From Chitinispirillaceae bacterium (GTDB taxonomy: Bacteria; Fibrobacterota; Chitinivibrionia; Chitinivibrionales; Chitinispirillaceae), in the NCBI GenBank assembly GCA_016926315.1, contig JAFGOU010000127.1, positions 1 through 16,290 of the forward strand: a stretch of DNA of 16,290 nt. Reading direction: 5' to 3'. The translations under genes were made by a program, and so were the position numbers. A model generated the notes under the pieces. That model did no database searches. It was not told the DNA's origin and worked only from the letters and a program-made list of their open reading frames with translations. Below, piece after piece: positions 7,520-13,562 of this stretch (position 1 is its first letter; each line of letters begins with the position of its first letter).

Positions 7520-8500
7520 TTACATCCGGTATTTTTTCTTCATGCCGGTGATGGCGCGCATAACGGCGGTTCGCAGTTCAGGCGGTCGCAGCACCTCGGC
7601 GTCACCCCCCCACCGCAGGATATCCATGACCAGTTCCGGGCTGTGGCGGTAGGGTATCGAAAGCCGATAAGTCGCGTCATGTACCCACTCCCCATTCTGG
7701 TCAGGGTGCCACTGTTCAGCGGAAACCATGGTTGCGGCGTCATTGGTAAACTCGATGACTGCGATCTTATCAGGTGTTCCGGTAAATATGCCGTAGGACC
7801 CGGAGAAAAAGGCCCGCAGGTCCCTGCGCGGAACGCGGTGGAAACGCGTTTTTATTGGCGTGGCGCGGATTATCCTGCTGAGGGCAAAGGTCCGCAGTTC
7901 GTTTCGCAGATGGCACCAGGCGTCGAGGTACCAGTTGTCGCGGTAGCGCACCAGTGCCTGGGGAGAGACGGTCCGGGAGGTGGAGGCGCTGCCGGACGGT
8001 TTCAGGTGTTCGATGATGAGCGGCTTCTTGCGCAGCACGGCATGGGCAATGGTCCGGAAAAGGGTTTCATCGAGCGGCCGCGACTGTATCGGAATGATTT
8101 TTATCCGGTCATGAAGATCACGGTTTGCGAAACGGCCCTGGCGGAGTAAGCGCTCCACTCTTTTTCGCACCGGGCCGAACAGGTTGCCATACAAGCCGGG
8201 CTGCAGGGTTTCGATTGCCTGATCGAGGTAGAGCAGCGCTTCGAGCTCCTTCTGCGTAAACCAGAGGCCGGGCAGTTCGAACGGGCGGTTTTCGGTGGTG
8301 TCGTAGTGGTAGCCGCGGTAACGGGTGTTGAACGCTATGGGCGCGCCCATGCGTTCTTTCATGTAATTACGCAAACGGTGAAACGTGGCTTCGCTGCACT
8401 CAAGCTCGTCGAGAATAGTCTGGAGCGAAACGGCGTATCTGCTGCGATCAAGCAGGCCGTGGAGCTGCACCACCTTTTCCCACTTATCCATGGAAGACAT
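7520..8500 (-). CDS. HTH-WYL domain transcriptional regulator
   Basis: The 326-residue protein has the layout of the YafY/WYL regulator family. An N-terminal winged helix-turn-helix covers about residues 5-65 (VSLQTILDELECSEATFHRL). A WYL domain covers about 145-215, with NWYLDAWCHLRNELRTFALS at 189-208. A C-terminal WCX-like domain covers about 245-326. WYL domains bind small ligands, often nucleotides or nucleic acid fragments. WYL regulators frequently control defence loci, CRISPR and phage-defence operons among them. The ATG at 8500 has a GGGG-containing site about 10 bases upstream; a second ATG three codons on is possible. A good promoter lies about 165 bases upstream. It is the first of the minus-strand genes leading into the cas operon, so control of that operon is a reasonable inference, not shown. 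Confidence 0.88.
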   Translation of the reverse strand: MSSMDKWEKVVQLHGLLDRSRYAVSLQTILDELECSEATFHRLRNYMKERMGAPIAFNTRYRGYHYDTTENRPFELPGLWFTQKELEALLYLDQAIETLQPGLYGNLFGPVRKRVERLLRQGRFANRDLHDRIKIIPIQSRPLDETLFRTIAHAVLRKKPLIIEHLKPSGSASTSRTVSPQALVRYRDNWYLDAWCHLRNELRTFALSRIIRATPIKTRFHRVPRRDLRAFFSGSYGIFTGTPDKIAVIEFTNDAATMVSAEQWHPDQNGEWVHDATYRLSIPYRHSPELVMDILRWGGDAEVLRPPELRTAVMRAITGMKKKYRM

Positions 8501-8645
8501 GGTATTTCATCCCCTTCCGGTGGCCGGTGAAGAACGGGAGACGGAACGCAGCAATGACGGTGAGGCGGTCAGGGCGCTGTTGTGTCACGGGCATGACCGT
8601 TGCCGTGGCGCGTTCGGCTGTTCTACTGGCATGGCTCAGGATCAT
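8484..8645 (-). CDS. Possible 53-residue upstream ORF overlapping the WYL gene start
   Basis: ATG at 8645 with AGAGGA eight bases upstream, running 53 codons to a TAA that lies 17 bases inside the WYL gene. It occupies the leader between the WYL promoter and the WYL start. The product (MILSHASRTAERATATVMPV at its start) has no recognised domain. GC-rich DNA yields such ORFs by chance, so only the ribosome binding site, the promoter and the overlap speak for it. Confidence 0.25.
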   Translation of the reverse strand: MILSHASRTAERATATVMPVTQQRPDRLTVIAAFRLPFFTGHRKGMKYHVFHG

Positions 8646-8673
8646 GGGGTTTGTCCTCTGCCGGTAAAGTAAT

Positions 8674-8703
8674 AGTATAGGACATCTGGAAACGGAAAGT
8701 CAA
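8674..8703 (-). promoter_or_regulatory. Sigma-70-type promoter for the WYL regulator
   Basis: On the minus strand TTGACT (8698-8703), 18-base spacer, TATACT (8674-8679). It lies about 165 bases upstream of the WYL ATG and just downstream of the DUF559 gene, in a small AT-rich patch. Confidence 0.6.
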
Positions 8704-8768
8704 GCGGTAAAAGGGTCGGTGTCAGTGTTGATTTTAAGGAAGTTATGAATAGCCAGAGCCGAGTTGTT

Positions 8769-9176
8769 TTAATGGTCAGTTCTTCCGCTCTCCCCTCTCC
8801 ACAAGTGGAGAGGGGCCGGGGGTGAGGCGATTTCGCTTTTTATCCGGGCCAGCACCATTTCCACATCAGTCATTACCTCTTTGTTGGAAAACCGAATAAG
8901 ACGAACCCCTTTCTGACGTAATAACAACGTTCTCAGTGCGTCATAGTCAGATTGCCGTGCATGTACCTCACCGTCAATTTCAATGACCAGGGCCGCCTCA
9001 CTGCAATAAAAATCAGCTATAAACGCCTTTTTTTTCCTGAAATACTCAACAATAAGCGGTTTCTGCCGTACGATCTTGACCCCAAGCTTTCGGTTCCTGA
9101 CATTCGCCCATACCAATTCTTCGGCTGGTGTCTGCTTTTGGCGTAATTGACGGGCTCGCAAGGTAACAGGTTCCAT
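8769..9176 (-). CDS. DUF559 family endonuclease-like protein
   Basis: This 135-residue protein belongs to the DUF559 family, which has the fold of very-short-patch-repair and restriction-type endonucleases. Visible hallmarks are the N-terminal LRQKQTPAEELVWANVRNRK, then IVRQKPLIVEYF, then the catalytic-like FIADFYC (Asp55) and LVIEIDGEVH (Glu66, Asp68), and VRLIRFSNKEV. AAGGGA lies about eight bases before the ATG. The last 18 or so residues (SPPAPLHLWRGE...) are not part of the fold: they are translated from a palindromic repeat that covers the 3' end of the gene. A second copy of that repeat lies just upstream of the gene. The substrate is unknown; such genes are scattered in many genomes and often look mobile. 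Confidence 0.88.
   Translation of the reverse strand: MEPVTLRARQLRQKQTPAEELVWANVRNRKLGVKIVRQKPLIVEYFRKKKAFIADFYCSEAALVIEIDGEVHARQSDYDALRTLLLRQKGVRLIRFSNKEVMTDVEMVLARIKSEIASPPAPLHLWRGESGRTDH
8792..8830. repeat. Palindromic interspersed element, copy 1 (inside the DUF559 3' end)
   Basis: Perfect 11-base arms CCCCTCTCCAC / GTGGAGAGGGG with a 2-base loop (8792-8815), followed by CCGGGGGTGAGGCG. The same core and right arm recur at 9226-9263. Here the left outer arm is missing and the element is translated as the DUF559 tail. Confidence 0.85.
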
Positions 9177-9196
9177 GGTTATTTCCCTTTTCGTGT

Positions 9197-9263
9197 CGCC
9201 TCACCCCTGATGCTTCGCATCCCCCCCCCTCTCCACCCGTGGAGAGGGGCCGGGGGTGAGGCG
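9197..9263. repeat. Palindromic interspersed element, copy 2 (complete form)
   Basis: Outer arms CGCCTCACCCC (9197-9207) and GGGGTGAGGCG (9253-9263) are perfect 11-base complements. They enclose two further hairpins: GATGC-TTC-GCATC (9209-9221) and CCCCTCTCCAC / GTGGAGAGGGG (9226-9249). The whole could fold as a three-way junction. It lies between the DGQHR gene and the DUF559 gene. Confidence 0.85.
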
Positions 9264-9282
9264 CGGGGTGAAGTCAAGCGAT

Positions 9283-10395
9283 TTATTCCCCAACCACCCG
9301 TTTCAGCTCCCTGTAAATCCTTGTCACCCGTTCGACCTGGCCTTTTGCCGGAAACCGCTCATAAAAGCCTTCGCTGCGAAAATCGCGGCGCAGGTCCTGC
9401 CACGGCTCTATACGTTTGCGCCACTCTTTCACTCCCGCCGCGCCGTCAAGGTCGTACGCCATGTCGGGCGCAAGGTCGGCCAGAACGCGTATCATTGCCT
9501 TGATGGTCACGGGTTTTGTGACCATGTAGTCCTTATGGCCCCAGGCGTCCCCCCACACTGCCGCGGCGGCCTTGAGAAAGTCCCGCGCTGTACCGTAGAG
9601 CTGGTCGGTAAGTCTTCTGATTTCCCCGGTCCGTTTTTCGAGTGATTTTTCCGAGGCAGTAACCCAGCGGTGGATTTCGTTAAAGAGCTCGGCCTGGAGG
9701 ATCCATTTTTCCTGTTTGCTCCTGCCGCCGAGTCGGTTGATCCGGTACTGGAGCGGGCTGTCGTCGGCGCTGTAGAGTTTTTCCACGATGCGCGCGGCAA
9801 GTTTGCGGTCGGGCGATGCCCAGGTGACCTTTTCGTAGAGGTCGATCAGATGGCTCTTGTTGATGCGCGTCGGCGTTGAATTGATGATCACGAACATCTC
9901 GGTGGCAAAGTCCTCGGTCTTGCCGTCGAAAATGATGCACGGTACGTGGATGGAGGGCGCTTCCTCTTTTTTTTCGGCAAGGTAGAACTGGAGTGCCGCG
10001 AGGCGGTGCTGGCCGTCGATGATGAGAAACTTTCCCCGGGGTTCGGCCAGGTTGCCTGCGTTTTTCATGGCGCCGAGCGGCTCGAAATCAAGGTGCTCAC
10101 CGCTGAACAGCAGCACGGTGCCGGGAATGGGCGGCTGGCTGACCGCGGTGTCGTAAAAATTCCTGATGGCCTTTATCTTCTGTTTAGAGAGGACGCGCTG
10201 GAACGCCTTGTCGGTCTTTTCGATGCCTGCGATAAACGTGGCGATCTCGTCGTCCTCGGGCAGCTCTTCGGCAAGAATCGAAGTGCCGTCGCCGTAATAG
10301 CGGCTGATGAACCTGACTTTTTCGAGCAGGTCTTCGGCAGGGTACGAGACGAAATAAAACAGCGCGTCCTTCTGGCGGATCTGTGTGGCGAGCAT
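9283..10395 (-). CDS. DGQHR domain protein (DndB/DpdB-like)
   Basis: The 370-residue protein carries the signature FLIIDGQHRLAALQFYLAE (DGQHR at 127-131). It also has the family's second conserved block, MFVIINSTPTRINKSHLIDL (167-186). DGQHR proteins resemble the ParB/Srx fold. They include DndB, a regulator of DNA phosphorothioation, and proteins of the DNA 7-deazaguanine (dpd) clusters; many others have no known role. No modification or restriction partners of those systems are seen nearby, so this looks like an orphan. AGGAG lies about 10 bases before the ATG, and a strong promoter lies 80-115 bases upstream. Its stop is about 20 bases from the palindromic element. The domain call is sure, the function is not. 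Confidence 0.85.
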   Translation of the reverse strand: MLATQIRQKDALFYFVSYPAEDLLEKVRFISRYYGDGTSILAEELPEDDEIATFIAGIEKTDKAFQRVLSKQKIKAIRNFYDTAVSQPPIPGTVLLFSGEHLDFEPLGAMKNAGNLAEPRGKFLIIDGQHRLAALQFYLAEKKEEAPSIHVPCIIFDGKTEDFATEMFVIINSTPTRINKSHLIDLYEKVTWASPDRKLAARIVEKLYSADDSPLQYRINRLGGRSKQEKWILQAELFNEIHRWVTASEKSLEKRTGEIRRLTDQLYGTARDFLKAAAAVWGDAWGHKDYMVTKPVTIKAMIRVLADLAPDMAYDLDGAAGVKEWRKRIEPWQDLRRDFRSEGFYERFPAKGQVERVTRIYRELKRVVGE

Positions 10396-10481
10396 GGCGC
10401 GGATCTCCTGTATGATTGAGGTGGACCGGGGGCCGGTGTTCCGGGGCGTCAGGATGACGGCACGGACCGGCCGGCGCCATT

Positions 10482-10511
10482 AAAATAGGGCGCGAGTATG
10501 TACGATGTCAA
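10482..10511 (-). promoter_or_regulatory. Sigma-70-type promoter for the DGQHR gene
   Basis: On the minus strand a perfect TTGACA (10506-10511), 18-base spacer, TATTTT (10482-10487) in otherwise GC-rich DNA. The leader before the ATG at 10395 would be about 80 bases. The rest of the gap 10396-10594 shows no gene. Confidence 0.6.
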
Positions 10512-10594
10512 GCGGGAAATCCTCGTTCCCATCCCACGAATACCCGGCGGAAGAGATACGAATTGCCCCACGAGCGGCCGGGAAGCCGTTCGCG

Positions 10595-11329
10595 TTATCG
10601 TCTGCACCCCGAAAAAACATAGCGCTTTTTGCTCACCCTCACCTTCGGAGGAACCCTGGTCGTTTCGAAACAGGCGTACCCTTCCCTGAGATCGCGCCAA
10701 AAGGGGGCCCAGGGGACATTTTCGTATTTCCTGACTTTGTCATCAGTCATCCTGAAAGGGAAAATATGCACATCGACGGATTGTTGCCCCGCCCGCAGCG
10801 CGGCGTCGACAAGCGCGTAGATCTCCTCGATTGCCGGATCGGTCATGGCGAAGCAGCCGATCGAGACGCAATTGCCGTGAATCATGATCGCACTTCCGGT
10901 CCGTCCGTTCACCCGGTCATAGGCGTTCGGATACCCGATATTGAACGCCAGATGGAACTGGCTGTACGGGTTCAATTGCCCGGCCGAAACGGCATAAAAT
11001 CCTTCGGGTGCGATCCCGTCGCCTGCGCTCTCTTTAGGCCCGAGCTCACCGGTGCCATAGGTACAAACAGGATAACTCTTGAAAAGAGCGAACGTGTCGC
11101 CCTTTCTCATCCAGAGCTCAAGCGTGTCGGTTTCCTTGAATAGCCTTATGAAAACGGGCAAACCCCATGCGAGGCCTTTGACTGCGAGATCCCGTTCAAT
11201 CAAGGGTTTTACACGGGCAATAGCCTTTATGGACCTCGCGCTGGAATGGATTTGAGCGGTTGATAACGTCGAGAGTACAAGGACGGACAGGATGACAGGA
11301 ATCGTTTTTAGACCGGGTTCAATTGACAT
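10595..11329 (-). CDS. L,D-transpeptidase family protein, YafK/DpaA-like (YkuD domain)
   Basis: This secreted or periplasmic enzyme of the YkuD family acts on peptidoglycan crosslinks. The E. coli relative YafK (DpaA/LdtF) removes Braun lipoprotein from peptidoglycan. Residues 7-27 form a hydrophobic signal-like segment ending STAQ. The domain runs from about 70 to 185: LELWMRKGDTFALFKSYPVC, GELGPKESAGDGIAPEGFYA, NIGYPNAYDRVNGRTGSAIM. The catalytic block is IHGNCVSIGCFAM (150-162) with His151 and Cys159. The length (244) matches YafK closely. The ATG at 11329 has no clear ribosome binding site, but the signal peptide follows it directly. The gene stands alone, after the CRISPR remnant. Confidence 0.92.
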   Translation of the reverse strand: MSIEPGLKTIPVILSVLVLSTLSTAQIHSSARSIKAIARVKPLIERDLAVKGLAWGLPVFIRLFKETDTLELWMRKGDTFALFKSYPVCTYGTGELGPKESAGDGIAPEGFYAVSAGQLNPYSQFHLAFNIGYPNAYDRVNGRTGSAIMIHGNCVSIGCFAMTDPAIEEIYALVDAALRAGQQSVDVHIFPFRMTDDKVRKYENVPWAPFWRDLREGYACFETTRVPPKVRVSKKRYVFSGCRR

Positions 11330-11410
11330 ACATCAATAATACCGTAAATTATCGCCGAAATAAAGGGATATGGTTTGCAGCGAATGCGGGTGATCGCTCA
11401 CCTTGATATG

Positions 11411-11499
11411 GGTTCATCCCCGCGCGTGAGGGGAACATGATTTGATTATCCTTTGCGTTAATATCTTCAATGGTTCATCCCCGCGCGTGAGGGGAACAT
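11411..11499 (-). CRISPR. Type I-E CRISPR remnant: two repeats, one spacer
   Basis: Two identical 28-base repeats (11411-11438 and 11472-11499) beginning GGTTCATCCCCGCG and ending GGGGAACAT enclose a 33-base AT-rich spacer. The repeat is of the type I-E kind and differs from the type I-C kind ending GTGGATTGAAA, so it does not belong to the cas genes in this window. By comparison with E. coli the RNA would read from the minus strand, placing the leader on the right. No AT-rich leader is seen there: 32 bases past repeat 2, another repetitive element begins. The hairpin arms carry one mismatch in both copies. Strand is inferred. Confidence 0.9.
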
Positions 11500-11530
11500 C
11501 AGACCCAAAGAAGTCGCCGAGGATTCATGA

Positions 11531-11610
11531 AGACAGGTGCGGCAGCGAGCCAAGCGAGATTCCTCACCCGGCTTTTTCCGGTTTGCTTGCTGATGGGTTC
11601 GGAATGACAG
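11531..11610. repeat. Interspersed element, copy A
   Basis: Begins AGACAGGT, contains a 30-base stretch (11551-11580, CAAGCGAGATTCCTCACCCG then GCTTTTTCCG) and ends GGTTCGGAATGACAG. The same parts recur in the same order at 11660-11728. Its ends (GAGATTCCTC, GGAATGACAG) recur in inverted form at 11625-11656. Confidence 0.8.
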
Positions 11611-11624
11611 CGAAACAGCCGCGC

Positions 11625-11656
11625 CTGTCATCCCGAATGAACATGAGGGATCTCAT
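11625..11656. repeat. Interspersed element, partial inverted copy B
   Basis: CTGTCATCCCGAATGAACAT followed by GAGGGATCTC is close to the reverse complement of the ends of copies A and C. It lies between them, so A, B and C alternate in orientation. Confidence 0.65.
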
Positions 11657-11659
11657 TGC

Positions 11660-11728
11660 AGACAGGTACAAGCGAGATTCCTCACCCGGCTTTTTCCGAC
11701 TCTATGGCCGATAGGTTCGGAATGACAG
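11660..11728. repeat. Interspersed element, copy C
   Basis: Shares with copy A the AGACAGGT start, the 30-base stretch (11669-11698) and the GGTTCGGAATGACAG end; the segments between differ. No ORF or transposase is linked to it. The following 11729-11858 holds nothing I can identify. Confidence 0.8.
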
Positions 11729-11858
11729 GCATACTGAATAGGGTTTTATTCGAAGCCACCGTTTTTAGAATTGAACGGACGGTGATAACCAGCAAGCCGG
11801 TACCAATAAAGGGCGCATGCCTTTCCGGCGTTTTACTATCGCGCAGCACTCCCGGCAA

Positions 11859-12641
11859 TCACAGCAACACGTTCACCACGATCAGGTTGGATACCAGGAT
11901 AAGCACCATTGCCGCGACGACCGCCTTTTTGGTCGATTCGCCGACGCCGACCGCGCCGCCCGTGGTGAGGAACCCGAAGTAACAGCCGCTCAAGGTAATG
12001 AAGACGCCGAAAACAAACCCCTTGGTGACGCATATGACCGCATCCTGGACGCGGAAGAGCATCTTGAGGCTGTTATAAAAAGTGGCGGGATGCAGGTCCA
12101 TGACGAACTGTGAGAGAAACTGGGCGCTGACGATGGCGAAAAAAGCCGAAAAGATGGTGAGCATGGGGACCATGATCGCGCCGGCGAGCATGCGCGGGGC
12201 GAGAAGATAGCAATACGGGTCGAGCGAAAGGCAGGTCATGGCGTCGATCTGCTCGGTAACCCGCATGGTCCCGAGTTCGGCGGCCAGTTTGGCGCCGACC
12301 CTGCCGGTAATCACGAGCGCGGTTAGCACCGGGCCCAGCTCGGTGAACACCGCCTTGCCCACCGCGGCGCCGAGATAGGTAAGCGGCATGACGTCGGAGA
12401 ACAGGTATTTTACCTGCCAGGCGCTCACCAGACCGATGAATGTTGAGGTAATAACCACAATGGGAAGGGTCTTTACCCCCAAAACCATCATCTGCTCGAC
12501 GACAAGATGGAACCGCATGAATGCCGACGGAAACGCGCGCATGATGCGGAGAAAAAAACGGGAGATCGCGCCGAGCTGGGAGATCGACTCGCGCGTGAAA
12601 ACGCCGACTGATTCGGCAAACTGGTCGATAATGGTCATCAT
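11859..12641 (-). CDS. mlaE: MlaE-family ABC transporter permease
   Basis: This is the inner-membrane permease of an Mla-type phospholipid transporter (Pfam MlaE), 260 residues, the usual length. Hallmarks are LPIVVITSTFIGLVSAWQVK (59-78), then FTELGPVLTALVITGRVGAK and LAAELGTMRVTEQIDAMTCL, the signature of the family. Several hydrophobic segments follow through to the C-terminus. The start is ATG-ATG, three bases after the DUF2953 stop, with AGGAG about 11 bases upstream, so it is the last gene of the tat operon. The partners it needs, an MlaF ATPase and an MlaD lipid-binding protein, are not downstream: the next 500 bases hold repeats and the CRISPR remnant. They must lie elsewhere or have been lost. 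Confidence 0.93.
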   Translation of the reverse strand: MMTIIDQFAESVGVFTRESISQLGAISRFFLRIMRAFPSAFMRFHLVVEQMMVLGVKTLPIVVITSTFIGLVSAWQVKYLFSDVMPLTYLGAAVGKAVFTELGPVLTALVITGRVGAKLAAELGTMRVTEQIDAMTCLSLDPYCYLLAPRMLAGAIMVPMLTIFSAFFAIVSAQFLSQFVMDLHPATFYNSLKMLFRVQDAVICVTKGFVFGVFITLSGCYFGFLTTGGAVGVGESTKKAVVAAMVLILVSNLIVVNVLL

Positions 12642-12644
12642 GCG

Positions 12645-13562
12645 CTATACCGCTCCTGTGATTGTATCACTCTGCGGCGCCGATTTATAGACCTTTCTGA
12701 GCCGCCACCATACCAGAAACGCGCTCAGCCAGGGAAAGGTCAGCAGTGCGACGAACGCGGGCGTGAGGACGCGGGCTACCGAGGTGCGGAGTCCGATGCT
12801 TCCGTCAAGCGCCAGGTCGCGGTCATTGAACCGCGGTTCAAAACGGATATCGACCTTTTTCTTCATGCCGAACAGGAGCCGGTTGCCTGCCATATACCAG
12901 CCGTATATTTTTCCAAGCCGGGCCGGATCGTCCATTCCGGTTCTCACGCTTATCCTGAAATGGTCGAACCGTACGATACGGAATACCATGAACAGTATCC
13001 TGCGGCACCAGCGGTACGCCTTGGTGACCATGCGATGCCGTCGCAGGACCTGCCCTACCGTACAGACCTTATGAAAAAAAGCAGCGATGCGCCTTCGCAC
13101 GGGACGGGCGCGCACCGAAGGCGGAACCGCGGTTTGCTTCACCCCGGCATCGGTGCCTGCCGCGTCTGCGGATTTTTCCGGCTCCGGTCCGGCGGCGGCG
13201 CGCGGAGGCGGCTCCTTTGCGGACGGAACATGACCGGCGGGGAGGTCATGGGAAACGACCGGCGGATGGTCAACCGGCGTGGCAGCGGATTCGCCGGATT
13301 TCCGTTTTCCGGTCCCTGCCTGCGCGGCACGCTTCCCCCATCTCCTGCCGAAGATCCGTACATCGGCGCGGCCATCGCCCGCCGACCAGGTCGCCCGCGC
13401 GACGAACGGGTGGATCCATGAGAAGAAAAGCGTCCCGCGACGATCGCCCGGCTTGACCGAGAAATCGGTATGAACGGTCAATGGAGAAAACAGAATGACG
13501 GTCAGCGCCGCGGCGAAAACGGCGCCAAGCGTCAGGAGAACGACCAGCCATGCGGCCATCAT
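12645..13562 (-). CDS. DUF2953 domain membrane protein
   Basis: This 305-residue protein of unknown function starts with a transmembrane segment (about 4-27). Residues 75-155 are rich in Ala, Pro, Gly and charge, probably a disordered linker. The DUF2953 part lies near the C-terminus: FDHFRISVRTGMDDPARLGK (199-218), then IYGWYMAGNRLL, then VDIRFEPRFNDRDLALDGSI. A hydrophobic stretch at 263-286 and a basic tail close it. Its ATG overlaps the stop of the preceding gene as ATGA, and mlaE starts three bases after its stop, so it is translated within the operon. An envelope role is likely from the membrane segments and neighbours, but none is known. Confidence 0.75.
   Translation of the reverse strand: MMAAWLVVLLTLGAVFAAALTVILFSPLTVHTDFSVKPGDRRGTLFFSWIHPFVARATWSAGDGRADVRIFGRRWGKRAAQAGTGKRKSGESAATPVDHPPVVSHDLPAGHVPSAKEPPPRAAAGPEPEKSADAAGTDAGVKQTAVPPSVRARPVRRRIAAFFHKVCTVGQVLRRHRMVTKAYRWCRRILFMVFRIVRFDHFRISVRTGMDDPARLGKIYGWYMAGNRLLFGMKKKVDIRFEPRFNDRDLALDGSIGLRTSVARVLTPAFVALLTFPWLSAFLVWWRLRKVYKSAPQSDTITGAV

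Noticed and set aside
7490..8149. 219-codon plus-strand ORF opposite the WYL gene.
   Set aside because: Antisense to a recognised WYL domain, with no ribosome binding site or family similarity.
10505..11143. 212-codon plus-strand ORF opposite the L,D-transpeptidase.
   Set aside because: The minus strand holds the full YkuD catalytic block; the plus frame is a shadow.
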